The notes below the pieces were generated by a model. That model ran no database searches, was not told the origin of the DNA, and worked only from the letters and a program-made list of their open reading frames with translations. Shown here one piece after another: positions 33,742 through 42,594 of a stretch of DNA of 64,000 nucleotides. This DNA is from Nonomuraea aurantiaca (GTDB lineage: Bacteria; Actinomycetota; Actinomycetes; Streptosporangiales; Streptosporangiaceae). The stretch spans positions 434,001 to 498,000 of the forward strand of contig NZ_JAIWNB010000002.1 in assembly GCF_020215705.1 (NCBI RefSeq), in the 5' to 3' direction. A program made the position numbers and the translations under genes. Every line of letters begins with the position of its first letter. Within the stretch, counting starts at the first letter, position 1.

Positions 33742-34476
33742 TCAGCGGAACCAGCGCGGGACGACCCGCACGTAGTCGGTGCCGCTCGTGGCGCCCTCGA
33801 GCTCGTCGTCGCCCGCGTACACGGCCTTGAATACGCCGCTCTTGTAGGCGCGCGTCTGGGCCTCGATCTTGCCGTTCCAGCCGGTGCGGTCGGAGGCGAC
33901 CCACTTCCAGCCGCTGGAGCCGTTGGCCTTGTAGAAGATGCTGACCCGCTCACCGCGGACGCCCTTCCAGCGGTCGTCGTCGTTGACCTGGAGACGACCG
34001 GAGAACCAGATGGTCCTGCCCTTACGGACCTTCGACGGGTCGGCGCTGAAGCGCGAGATGCGCGTCTCCGCCTTGCCCTTCTGGATCTCGACGGCGAAGA
34101 ACGCGGTGTCGGTGTCGACGACCTTGCCGTCCTTGACGCCCTCGGCTACGGCCTTCCACTTGCCGTCCTGGTCGTTCTCGTTGAACGGGACGGAGAAGCG
34201 CCAGCTCTCGACCTTGTTGACGTCCTTGGCCCGCAGGGTGCGGAAGCGCGGGTCGACCGGCTCCACACTGAGGCGGACGCTGTCGACGTCCGAGCTGGCG
34301 TCGACCTTGAAGAAGGCCTCCGTCTCGCTGCCGGCCCTTACCACGACCGGGTTCGGTGAAATGTCCCTGATGTCGACGGTCGGAGCCTTCGTCGTAGCCG
34401 ACGCGGCCCCGGCGCCCGAGATCAGGAGGGTCCCGCCCACAAGGGCAGAGACGAGTCCTATAGCGATGTTCTTCAT
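33742..34476 (-). CDS. Secreted protein with calcium/Ig-like beta domains
   Basis: 244 residues. MKNIAIGLVSALVGGTLLIS begins a Sec signal ending around GAASA. The mature protein has two beta-rich segments: one like a binding-protein domain (ISPNPVVVRAGSETEAFFKV) and one resembling adhesin/CHAP-associated sandwich repeats (VRKGRTIWFSGRLQVNDDDR, KANGSSGWKWVAS). Such proteins are common in actinomycete secretomes, without known function. ATG 34476 is chosen as the start of the signal peptide; the ribosome site is poor. Confidence 0.75.
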   Translation of the reverse strand: MKNIAIGLVSALVGGTLLISGAGAASATTKAPTVDIRDISPNPVVVRAGSETEAFFKVDASSDVDSVRLSVEPVDPRFRTLRAKDVNKVESWRFSVPFNENDQDGKWKAVAEGVKDGKVVDTDTAFFAVEIQKGKAETRISRFSADPSKVRKGRTIWFSGRLQVNDDDRWKGVRGERVSIFYKANGSSGWKWVASDRTGWNGKIEAQTRAYKSGVFKAVYAGDDELEGATSGTDYVRVVPRWFR

Positions 34477-34667
34477 GAGGGTGCTGATTCCTCTCGTTCC
34501 CCGTTTTGCTGAGGCCGGCTCGGGATAGCCAACCTCCTCTACTACTTTGAGGCACAAGATGGGGGAAAAGTTCGCTAAAGTTACAGAAAATCTTTGATCA
34601 CGGTCTTGACCAGGACCGTTACCAAAAAATCCGATTTGTGATCCCCTGACCGGCTACAGTCGGCCGC

Positions 34668-35540
34668 ATGACCGACGTCTACACGCTCGGCGAGGCGCTG
34701 GGGGTCGTGTCCAGTGGCCGGGTACGTCATGAGACCGAAGCCCGGTTGGACGTCACCGGCCCGGAGTTCAACCTCGCCATCGCCCTGTCCCGGCTCGGGC
34801 ATAAGGCCGCCTACCTGGGCAAGGTCGGCAACGACGAGCTGGGCGCCAGGGTTCTCAGCGTCCTGAGAGGCGAGGGCGTCGACGCGGCGGATGTCAGGGT
34901 CATCGAGGGCGCGCACACCGGCCTGCTGCTCAGGGAGGCGCGCGTGGGCCGCGAGCAGCGCCTCACGCACTACCGCAGCGGATCGGCCGGTACGAGCCTG
35001 AAGCCCGGCAACGTACCCATCGACCGGATCGGCTCCGCGAAGATGCTGCACGTCACCGGCCTGACGGCGGGGCTCGGCAGGGACACCCTGGAGGCGGTCC
35101 GCACGGCCGTGAGCGCGGCCAAGACCGCCGAGGTGGCCATCTCCTTCGCCGTCGACTACGTACCGGAGCTCTGGCCGTCGGTACGCGAGGCGGAGGAGGT
35201 GCTGGGGGAGCTGGCCTGCGCCTCCCACCTGCTCTTCCTCGGCCAGGACGAGCTCGACCTCGTCAAGCCCGCGCTCACGCCGGAGCGCGAGGTCGTGGTG
35301 AACCGCGGCCTGAAGGGCGCGAGCGTACGGGCGGACCGCATGCGTTACGACGCGCCCGGCCTGCAGGTGCCGATCGTGGACACCGCGGGCGCGGGCGACG
35401 CCTTCGTGGCCGGCTACATCAGCGCGGCCCTGGACGGGCTGACCCCACCGGAGCGCCTGCACCGCGGGACGCTCCTGAGCGCCGCCGCGGTGACCAGCGC
35501 CAGCGACTGGCAGGGCCTCCCCACCCGGGCCGACATCTAG
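34668..35540 (+). CDS. PfkB-family carbohydrate kinase
   Basis: 290 residues. YTLGEALGVV at the start, SRLGHKAAYLGKVGNDELG (PfkB signature 1 region) and DTAGAGDAFVAGYISAAL with the catalytic Asp (signature 2). It phosphorylates a sugar or nucleoside; it most resembles 2-keto-3-deoxygluconate/fructokinase-type members, but the substrate is not readable. It stands alone, divergent from the secreted-protein gene. Confidence 0.9.
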   Translation: MTDVYTLGEALGVVSSGRVRHETEARLDVTGPEFNLAIALSRLGHKAAYLGKVGNDELGARVLSVLRGEGVDAADVRVIEGAHTGLLLREARVGREQRLTHYRSGSAGTSLKPGNVPIDRIGSAKMLHVTGLTAGLGRDTLEAVRTAVSAAKTAEVAISFAVDYVPELWPSVREAEEVLGELACASHLLFLGQDELDLVKPALTPEREVVVNRGLKGASVRADRMRYDAPGLQVPIVDTAGAGDAFVAGYISAALDGLTPPERLHRGTLLSAAAVTSASDWQGLPTRADI

Positions 35541-35553
35541 CACGGCACCCGTT

Positions 35554-35638
35554 CTCCCCCGAGGAGGTGTCCCTCCCTAGGGGCCTCTGCCACGACCTCC
35601 CCCCGAGGGGTGTCCCTCTCTAGGGCTTCTGCCACGAC
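35554..35638. repeat. Two tandem ~42-bp repeats after the PfkB gene
   Basis: Copies at 35554-35596 and 35597-35638 both read ctccccc-gagg-ggtgtccct...tagggc...tctgccacgac. A third, degenerate piece with CCCCC-gaa-GGGGG (35656-35668) follows. The units could act as successive terminators. Confidence 0.7.
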
Positions 35639-35688
35639 GGGCCGTCTTCTTCCTCCCCCGAAGGGGGTCTCTCCAACGGACCCCGCCA

Positions 35689-35725
35689 CCACGCGACCGT
35701 CACACGGATCGAGACGGTCGCGTGG
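35689..35725. terminator. Hairpin terminator of the glucanase gene
   Basis: A 13-bp stem: CCACGCGACCGTC (35689-35701) with GACGGTCGCGTGG (35713-35725), 11-nt loop. It begins 16 bp past the stop at 35741 on the minus strand. Confidence 0.7.
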
Positions 35726-35740
35726 CGGATCCCCGGTTTG

Positions 35741-38700
35741 TCAGGGGTTGACCGTGATCGTGAAGGTAGACGTCGTGTTCTTGATGTTCTGCGCGTTGTT
35801 GCCGAACCTCAGATTGTTGAACGTCACCGCCCCCACAGCCGGCCCCTGATCCGGCTCAGGCAGCTCGTTGGCCCAGACCCCGAAGCCGGACTTGGCGTCG
35901 AAGGCGTCACCACTCCTCTGAGCCCCACTGATCGACACGTTCGTGAATATCGTGTCCTTGACCGGGTTCTGCGGCTGGTTGCCCACATAGTTCGTCTGGA
36001 ACATGATCCCGTGGTAGGTCGGATCGACGATGTCCAGGTTGCTGACCCTGATCCCCTGGAACACCTTGGAAGCGGAGAACACCCACATCGCCGGGAACGT
36101 CTGCTGCCCCCAGAAATGCCCGCCGGCCCTGACCAGCGAGATGTTCTCGAAGCTCGTGGGCGGGCTGGCCCCGAAGCCGAGCATCTGGATGCCGAAGTCC
36201 AGCGAGCTGATCGTGACGCCCGAGTAGACCAGCGTGTCGGCGACGTAGATGTTCCGGAACGTGTTGGCGTACCCGCCATAGACCGCCACACCAGCGGCCC
36301 GCCAGGTGAGCAGCGAGGTCAGGTTCTCGAAGACGTTGTCCCGCTGCTCGCCGTTGTTGATGTCGATGGCCGAGAACAGCGCGAAGCTGTCGTCGCCCGT
36401 CGAGCGGGCCTCGATGTTCGTGACCAGGTTGCCGGTGCTGCCGTTGGTCATGTTGATGCCGTCCGCGAACGTGTCGCGGATGCGCGAGTTCTTGATCGTC
36501 ATGTTGTCGGTGTTGGTCCCCCAGAGCAGGCACATCTGGTGCTCCACCCAGATGTTGTCGATCACCATGTTCGCCACCCCGGCCAGGTCGAAGACCTTGC
36601 CGGGGCCGTCGTTACGCGAGGTGTAGTTGCCGAAGGAGGCGAAGTTCGCGAACGTCGACCCGTTGGCCGTGGCGTCCGCGCGGAAGCCGGTGTCGGTGTT
36701 GTCCTGGCCCGACGGTGAGACGAACCTGGTGAACCACGGCCCGGCCCCGACGACCTTGACCGCCTTGCCGTACACCTGGAACTTACTGGCCGTCTGGTAG
36801 TCGCCCGCAGGCAGGTAGACGCCGACGAGCGTGCTGTCCTGGCGCGCCTTGTCGAGCGCGTTCTGCACGTCCTGGTGGGTGAAACCGGCCGGTACGGCAT
36901 AGTGCGCCGGGTCCGGGTTCGGGATCTGCGTCACCTGCTCCAGGTCGACGAAGTCGATCGTGTACGTGGAGCCGTTGGCCGCGTCCTTCTGCAGCTTGAT
37001 CTTGTGTCCCGCCTGGACCGTGGTGCCGAGCAGCAGGTTGGCCTCGTCGTAGATGTGCCTCGGCGCCCCGGAGCCGGGGGAGTTGCCGGGGCTCGCCTCG
37101 GGGCCGTAGAGCCAGGCGTAGCGGGAGGTCAGGTCGATCGTCTTGAGGAAGGTGCCGTCGAGGTAGACGTTCAGCGTCGAGCTGGTCCCGCCGCCGCCCG
37201 CCGCGTCCGGGATGGAGAACCTGGTGACCAGCGTGTTCGTGGCCGCTCTGGTGGTGAACTCGACGTAGGAGCCGTTCGTGCCCAGCGTCACCGCCCGCCG
37301 TCCGGACGCCTCGCCGGCCAGGTCGCCGACGGTCCTGTTCGGGCCGATGCGGGTGGCGCCGCCGCCGATGGCCGCGTCCTCCGCCTCATAGGTGTCGTAC
37401 GGCATGTGCGCGCCGCGCCCGACGAACAGCTGTTGCGTGCTGGTGTTGTTGGCCCGCTTGACCGGCAGCTCGTTGGCGTCGTCGGCCAGCACCACCTTGA
37501 CCGTGTACCTGCCGTTGGCGGCGGTCCAGGTGCCGAGCCCGGCCGGTCCGGCGGTGGCGCCCGGGGCGATCGCGCCGCTGGTGGCGCCGGTCAGCGTCTT
37601 GACGACCGTGCCGGACTCGTCGGCGACGGTCAGCGTGATGCTGTGGGAGCCGCCGCTGGAGGCGACGGTGCCCTGGTTCTTGATCCCCACCGAGAACGTC
37701 ACGGTGTCGCCCTGGCCGGGATTGCCCGGCGTCCAGGTAACCGGCGCCGCGACCAGGTCGGCGGTGTCGACCGGCTTCACGGTCAGTGAGGCGGTGGCCG
37801 TGTTGTTGCCCTCGTTCAGCTCGATGACCTTGCCGTCCTCGTCGACCTTGGCGCTCACCTGGTAGGTGCCTGCGTCCCGGGTGCCGATGGCGCTCGACAC
37901 GGTGGCCGAGGCCCCGGCGGCCAGGGCGCCCACGTTCGCGGTGCCCGCCTTGGCGGTGCCCAGGTAGAAGGTGACGGAGGTCGCGGCGGAGGGGGCGGTG
38001 CCGGCGTTCTTCACGGTGGCCGACAGCGTGACCGCGTCGGTCTCGACCGGAGCCGCTGGCGACGAGGTCAGCCCGCTGACCGTGAGGTCGGGGTTGGCCG
38101 ACGGGGTGCCGAAGACCTGGAGCTCGGCGATCTGCCCGCCGGGCGCCCCCGAGTTCGCGGTGATCTTGAGCTGCACGTCCGCGACCTTCGCTGTCACCGG
38201 GATCGTCACGGAGTTCCCGGTGGCCGGGTCGAAGGTGTAGACGGCCTGCGCCACCAGGCTCGACAGGCCGGTGGCGCTCTGCTCACGGCCGAGCACCTGG
38301 ATGGTCTGCGTCCGCCTGGCCCAGGCGGGGTCGGGGTTGAGCTTGAGCACGATGGAGGTGAGGTCGGCGTCCGCGCCGAGCTGCACGGTCAGCGTGCTGG
38401 GGTAGGCGGCGCTTTCCCAGTACGTCTGGACGTTGCCGTCGTTGGCGTTGGCCGCCACGTAGGTGTGGGTGTGCGATGACTCGGTGATCGGCTTGCCGGT
38501 GGCCAGGTTCGTCCCGTTACCGGGATCTTCGCCGCCTGCCTGGCCGTACACCTCGAACTCGGAGAGCTGACCGGCGGGCCAGGCGCTGTTGGCGGTGATC
38601 TGGAGGCGGACGTAGCGCGTGCCGGAGGCGCTGACGGGGATCGTCGCCGTGGGGTTGAAGGTGTAGGTGGCCGCGGCCTTGATGGTGCTGAAGCTCGTCC

Positions 38701-39004
38701 CGTTCGCGCTGCCCAGCACGGTGAGCGTCTGCGTACGGCTGGGCCAGCCGCTCGGGAGCTTGAGCGTCAGCTGGTTCACGGTGGCGGCCGAGCCGAGGTC
38801 CACCTGCACCCACTGCGGGAAGGCGTTGTTGGCCGACTCCCAGTAGGTCGCCTGGTTGCCGTCGGTGACGTTGGGGGCGGGATAGACGTCGGTGAAGCTG
38901 CTCGCGGCGGCGGTCTTGCCGGCGGAGAGGTTGGTGTCGGCCGCCCACGCGGGGGCGGCCAGGACTCCGATGACTAACGCAAGGGCGGCTAGGACAGCTC
39001 TCAT
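35741..39004 (-). CDS. Secreted GH87-type alpha-1,3-glucanase (mycodextranase-like), multidomain
   Basis: 1087 residues. The signal peptide (MRAVLAALALVIGVLAAPAWA) is followed by two discoidin/F5-8C carbohydrate-binding domains (~25-155, ~165-300), two CARDB domains (~305-510), a CBM6/35-like module (DTYEAEDAAIGGGATRIG) and a C-terminal right-handed beta-helix. The helix has NSRIRDTFADGINMTNG and RSTGDDSFAL, whose three Asp match the catalytic trio reported for GH87 alpha-1,3-glucanases. It would degrade fungal wall alpha-1,3-glucan or dental-type mutan outside the cell. ATG 39004 follows GAAGG. The promoter resembles that of the transporter operon. Confidence 0.85.
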   Translation of the reverse strand: MRAVLAALALVIGVLAAPAWAADTNLSAGKTAAASSFTDVYPAPNVTDGNQATYWESANNAFPQWVQVDLGSAATVNQLTLKLPSGWPSRTQTLTVLGSANGTSFSTIKAAATYTFNPTATIPVSASGTRYVRLQITANSAWPAGQLSEFEVYGQAGGEDPGNGTNLATGKPITESSHTHTYVAANANDGNVQTYWESAAYPSTLTVQLGADADLTSIVLKLNPDPAWARRTQTIQVLGREQSATGLSSLVAQAVYTFDPATGNSVTIPVTAKVADVQLKITANSGAPGGQIAELQVFGTPSANPDLTVSGLTSSPAAPVETDAVTLSATVKNAGTAPSAATSVTFYLGTAKAGTANVGALAAGASATVSSAIGTRDAGTYQVSAKVDEDGKVIELNEGNNTATASLTVKPVDTADLVAAPVTWTPGNPGQGDTVTFSVGIKNQGTVASSGGSHSITLTVADESGTVVKTLTGATSGAIAPGATAGPAGLGTWTAANGRYTVKVVLADDANELPVKRANNTSTQQLFVGRGAHMPYDTYEAEDAAIGGGATRIGPNRTVGDLAGEASGRRAVTLGTNGSYVEFTTRAATNTLVTRFSIPDAAGGGGTSSTLNVYLDGTFLKTIDLTSRYAWLYGPEASPGNSPGSGAPRHIYDEANLLLGTTVQAGHKIKLQKDAANGSTYTIDFVDLEQVTQIPNPDPAHYAVPAGFTHQDVQNALDKARQDSTLVGVYLPAGDYQTASKFQVYGKAVKVVGAGPWFTRFVSPSGQDNTDTGFRADATANGSTFANFASFGNYTSRNDGPGKVFDLAGVANMVIDNIWVEHQMCLLWGTNTDNMTIKNSRIRDTFADGINMTNGSTGNLVTNIEARSTGDDSFALFSAIDINNGEQRDNVFENLTSLLTWRAAGVAVYGGYANTFRNIYVADTLVYSGVTISSLDFGIQMLGFGASPPTSFENISLVRAGGHFWGQQTFPAMWVFSASKVFQGIRVSNLDIVDPTYHGIMFQTNYVGNQPQNPVKDTIFTNVSISGAQRSGDAFDAKSGFGVWANELPEPDQGPAVGAVTFNNLRFGNNAQNIKNTTSTFTITVNP

Positions 39005-39037
39005 GGGGGATGGCCCTTCGAGGAAGACGATGGCCGA

Positions 39038-39070
39038 ACCATAAGATGTCCAGCAGATGGCAGCAATATT
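39038..39070 (-). promoter_or_regulatory. Glucanase promoter with AATATTGC element
   Basis: Minus strand: AATATTGC (39063-39070) overlaps the -35 TTGCTG (39061-39066), then a 17-bp spacer and -10 TATGGT (39038-39043). The transporter promoter at 40308-40342 has the same arrangement. Confidence 0.65.
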
Positions 39071-39204
39071 TCGACGAGATTTCGCAAAGAATTGACTGAC
39101 TAGTGAGACCTCCTGCCGACCGGGACGGCTGGTCAGAGCGTTAGGCGCGGCCAAATATCGGGGGCGACCGGCCGCAAGCAGCAGACGTCGGATCCACGTA
39201 AGCG

Positions 39205-39235
39205 GTTGCAAGCCCTTGCGTGATCGGCCTTATAG
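39205..39235 (+). promoter_or_regulatory. Promoter/operator of the lacI-type gene
   Basis: TTGCAA (39205-39210), 19-bp spacer and TATAGT (39230-39235) place the transcription start at about the ATG 39243, so the message may be leaderless. The palindrome-like TTGCAAG-CC-CTTGCG (39205-39219) covers the -35 and suits a LacI-family operator. Confidence 0.55.
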
Positions 39236-39242
39236 TTTGCGC

Positions 39243-40229
39243 ATGACACGACGACTCGCAGAGGTGGCCAAGAAGGTCGGGGTGAGCGAGGCGACCGTGA
39301 GCCGCGTGCTCAACGGCAAGCCCGGGGTGTCCGAGGCGACCCGCGAGGCCGTGCTGACCGCGCTCGACGTCCTCGGCTACGAGCGCCCCACCCAGCTGCG
39401 CGGCGACCGGGCCCGGCTGGTCGGCCTGGTGCTGCCCGAGCTGCAGAACCCCATCTTCCCCGCGTTCGCCGAGGTGGTCGGCGGCGCGCTGGCCCAGCAG
39501 GGCTTCACCTCGGTGCTCTGCACCAGGACGGTCGGCGGCGTCTCCGAGGCCGACTACGTCGATCTGCTGCTCCAGCAGCAGGTCAGCGGCGTGGTCTTCG
39601 CCGGGGGTCACTACGCGCAGGCCGACGCCTCGCACGCCCATTACGCGCTGCTGCACGAGCGCAAGCTGCCCACGGTCCTGGTCAACGCGGCCGTCGCCCA
39701 TCTCGACTTCCCGCAGGTGTCCTGCGACGACATCGTGGCCGCCGAGATGGCCCTGGCCCACCTGCGGGCGCTCGGTCACGAGCGCGTCGGCATGGTGCTC
39801 GGGCCGAAGGACCACATGCCGTCGCGGCGCAAGCTGGAGACCTTCCTCGCGGGGGGCGGCGATCCCGAGCTGGTCGAGCACACGATGTTCTCGCTGGAGG
39901 GCGGGCACGCGGCGGCCGCGCGGCTGGTCAGGCGCGGCGTGAGCGGCGTCATCTGCGCCAGCGACCTGCTCGCGCTCGGCACGGTCCGGGCCGCCCGGCG
40001 CGCGGGGCTGACCGTGCCGGCCGACGTGTCGGTCATCGGCTTCGACGACTCGGCGCTGATGAACTGCACCGACCCGCCCCTGACCACGGTCCGCCAGCCG
40101 ATCGACGCGATGGGCCGGGCCGCCGTGGACCTGCTGGTGGCCCAGATCGACAAGGCCGTGGTCCCCGCCGACGAGCTGCTGTTCGAGCCGGAGCTGGTCG
40201 TACGGGCGTCCACGGCACGCAAGGCATAG
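39243..40229 (+). CDS. LacI-family transcriptional regulator of alpha-glucan use
   Basis: 328 residues. The N-terminal helix-turn-helix and hinge (RLAEVAKKVGVSEATVSRVL, NGKPGVSEATREAV) are followed by a sugar-binding periplasmic-type domain (LVGLVLPELQNPIFPAFAEV, VSVIGFDDSALMNCTDPPLT). It lies between the glucanase and the transporter operon and probably represses both until an alpha-glucoside arrives. ATG 39243 is the first methionine before the HTH and sits at the predicted transcription start. Confidence 0.92.
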   Translation: MTRRLAEVAKKVGVSEATVSRVLNGKPGVSEATREAVLTALDVLGYERPTQLRGDRARLVGLVLPELQNPIFPAFAEVVGGALAQQGFTSVLCTRTVGGVSEADYVDLLLQQQVSGVVFAGGHYAQADASHAHYALLHERKLPTVLVNAAVAHLDFPQVSCDDIVAAEMALAHLRALGHERVGMVLGPKDHMPSRRKLETFLAGGGDPELVEHTMFSLEGGHAAAARLVRRGVSGVICASDLLALGTVRAARRAGLTVPADVSVIGFDDSALMNCTDPPLTTVRQPIDAMGRAAVDLLVAQIDKAVVPADELLFEPELVVRASTARKA

Positions 40230-40292
40230 GCGCTGAACCCCGCAGCCTGCGGCAGGTCGCTGAACGCGACCTGCCGTAATCCAGTCGTTATC

Positions 40293-40342
40293 TTGCAATA
40301 CACAGTCGCAATATTGCGGAGATCGGTCGGCGAACCTATGGT
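40293..40342 (+). promoter_or_regulatory. Transporter operon promoter with GCAATATTGC palindrome
   Basis: A perfect palindrome GCAATATTGC (40308-40317), with a related TTGCAATA at 40293-40300, overlaps the -35 TTGCGG (40314-40319). A 17-bp spacer leads to TATGGT (40337-40342). Placement mirrors the glucanase promoter. Confidence 0.68.
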
Positions 40343-40372
40343 GTGGGCACCTCGCATTAGAAGGGTCAGCCC

Positions 40373-41722
40373 ATGCAGAGATCCACAGGACTGTTAGTCG
40401 TCACCGTTCTCGGCCTGTCCGCCACGGCCTGTGGTTCGGGCGAGCCCGCCAAGTCGTCAGCGGGCGGAGCCGCCCCGGTGTCGATCACGGTGGCCTGCCA
40501 GCCGGCGAAGTCCGCGCCCAAGGAGCGGCAGGCTTGGGACGACGACGTGGCCACGTTCATGAAGGCGCACCCCGGCGTGACGGTGAAGAGCACCGACCAG
40601 CAGCCGTGTTACGACCCCAAGACGTTCGGGCCCAAGCTGGCGGGCGGCCAGATGGAGACCGTCTTCGTGGTGCCCGTGACGAACTACAACGACGTGATCG
40701 GCCAGGGCCAGGCGCTCGACATCACCCCGTACACCAGTGAGATCAAGAACTGGAACGACCTGCGCCCCGACGTCAGGCAGCTGGTCACCAAGGACGGCAA
40801 GGTGTACGGCGTGCCGAACGTGCACTACGGCGTGGGCCTGGTCTACAACCGCGCGCTGTTCACCAAGGCCGGGCTCGACCCGAACACGCCGCCCAAGACG
40901 TGGGCCGAGGTCCGCGAGGCGGCCAAGAAGATCGCCGGGCTCGGCGCCGGATACGTCGGCTACGGCGAGTACTCCGGCGGCAACACCGGCGGCTGGCACT
41001 TCACCCAGGCCATCTACGGCCGCGGCGGCAGCATGGTGACCGACGACGGCAAGAAGGCCGCGTTCAACTCGCCCGAGGGCAAGGCCGTGCTGCAGAACCT
41101 GCACGACATGCGCTGGGTCGACAACAGCATGGGCAACAAGCTCCTGGTCGGCTGGGAGTCGCTGATGATGGCGATGGGCAGCGGCAAGGTCGGCATGATG
41201 CTCGGCGCGCCCGACGTGGTCACCGACGTCGTCAACAAGTTCAAGGGCAGCGTCGCCGACTACGGCATCACCGGCTTCCCCGAGGCCAAGGCGTCGCTGA
41301 GCGGCGGCGAGGCGTACATGATCAACCCGAAGGCCACCCCCGCCGAGGCCAAGGCGGGACTGGAGTGGGTCGACTTCCGCTTCAACACCGCGGGCAAGGG
41401 CCGGTTCGACTTCGCCCGCGGCAAAGCGCTCGGCAACCCGGTAGGCGTGCCCGACAACGACGTCTACGGCGACTCGGCCACCGGCAAGGCGATCAAGCAG
41501 GACCGCACGGCGAACGCCACGCTGCCGGTCGCGAACTACCAGCCGTACGTGGACGCCGCGGCCACCATCCCGCCGAAGGCCGAGCCGGTGCACGCCCAGG
41601 AGCTGTACGCCATCCTCGACGTGGCCATGTCGGGCGTGCTCAGCCGCCAGGACGCCAACATCGACAGCCTGCTCTCCGACGCCGAGACCAAGGCCAACTC
41701 GATGCTGGCGACCAAGGGCTGA
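40373..41722 (+). CDS. Sugar ABC transporter, solute-binding lipoprotein
   Basis: 449 residues. The lipobox LSATAC (Cys 20) anchors it to the membrane. The body is a type-I extracellular solute-binding protein: VYGVPNVHYGVGLVYNRALF, TWAEVREAAKKIAG, AAFNSPEGKAVLQNL, SGGEAYMINPKA. It probably captures alpha-gluco-oligosaccharides released by the glucanase. AGAAGGG lies 7 nt before the ATG. First gene of the operon. Confidence 0.93.
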   Translation: MQRSTGLLVVTVLGLSATACGSGEPAKSSAGGAAPVSITVACQPAKSAPKERQAWDDDVATFMKAHPGVTVKSTDQQPCYDPKTFGPKLAGGQMETVFVVPVTNYNDVIGQGQALDITPYTSEIKNWNDLRPDVRQLVTKDGKVYGVPNVHYGVGLVYNRALFTKAGLDPNTPPKTWAEVREAAKKIAGLGAGYVGYGEYSGGNTGGWHFTQAIYGRGGSMVTDDGKKAAFNSPEGKAVLQNLHDMRWVDNSMGNKLLVGWESLMMAMGSGKVGMMLGAPDVVTDVVNKFKGSVADYGITGFPEAKASLSGGEAYMINPKATPAEAKAGLEWVDFRFNTAGKGRFDFARGKALGNPVGVPDNDVYGDSATGKAIKQDRTANATLPVANYQPYVDAAATIPPKAEPVHAQELYAILDVAMSGVLSRQDANIDSLLSDAETKANSMLATKG

Positions 41723-41727
41723 CCTGG

Positions 41728-42594
41728 ATGCGTGTCCTCAGGCGCAATCTGACGGCCTACGGGTTCCTGTGCGCGGCGCTGGCGTGCTTCGCGGTGTTCG
41801 CGTGGTATCCGATGATCAGGGAGTTCGCCCTCAGCTTCCAGAAGACCACCCTGGTCAACCCGCCCACCTGGGTGGGACTGGACAACTTCCTGACCGTCGT
41901 CCAGAACCCGGCGTTCGGCAAGGCGTGGCTGAACACCGTGGAGTTCACGGCACTCGCCCTGCTCTGCGGCTATGCCGTGCCGTTCGTCATGGCACTGGTG
42001 CTCAACGAGTTGCGCCACGCCCGGGCCTACCTGCGGTTCGTGGTCTACCTGCCGGTCATGCTGCCGCCGATCGTGGCGGTGCTGCTGTTCAGGTGGTTCT
42101 TCGATCCCGGGCCCGGGCTGTTCAACCAGCTGCTCGGCTTCTTCCACCTGCCGGCGCTGGCCTGGCTCGACTCCTCGTCGACGGCGCTGATCTCCCTGGT
42201 CATCGTCGCGACATGGATGAACATGGGCAGCGCGACGTTGATCTACCTGGCCGCGCTGCAGAACATCCCCCCCGAGCTGTACGAGGCGGCCGAGCTCGAC
42301 GGGGCCGGCATCTTCAAGCGGATCAGGCACGTCACCATCCCGCAGACCCGGCTGATCCTGCTGCTCATGCTGATGCTGCAGGTCGTGGCCACGATGCAGG
42401 TGTTCATCGAGCCGTACATGCTCACCGGCGGCGGCCCGGAGGACGCCACGATGACCGTCGCCTTCCAGATGTACCAGTTCGCGTTCACGCTCCAGGACTA
42501 CGGCGCGGGCGGCGCGCTCGGCATGATGCTGATGATCGTGCTCCTCGTCTTCGCCGCCTTCCAGCTGCGCCTGACCAGGGAGGACAAGGCATGA
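41728..42594 (+). CDS. Sugar ABC transporter permease 1 (MalF-like)
   Basis: 288 residues, six hydrophobic helices. The EAA loop (YEAAELDGAGIFKRIRHVTIP) contacts the ATPase. The upstream open frame is not coding; ATG 41728 is the start, 5 bp after the binding-protein stop. It pairs with the next permease. No ATPase gene is in the operon, so a shared MsiK-type ATPase is likely. Confidence 0.93.
   Translation: MRVLRRNLTAYGFLCAALACFAVFAWYPMIREFALSFQKTTLVNPPTWVGLDNFLTVVQNPAFGKAWLNTVEFTALALLCGYAVPFVMALVLNELRHARAYLRFVVYLPVMLPPIVAVLLFRWFFDPGPGLFNQLLGFFHLPALAWLDSSSTALISLVIVATWMNMGSATLIYLAALQNIPPELYEAAELDGAGIFKRIRHVTIPQTRLILLLMLMLQVVATMQVFIEPYMLTGGGPEDATMTVAFQMYQFAFTLQDYGAGGALGMMLMIVLLVFAAFQLRLTREDKA

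Noticed and set aside
35554..35638. Repeat pair considered as a CRISPR start
   Set aside because: Only two imperfect adjacent copies without spacers; better seen as duplicated terminator-like sequence.
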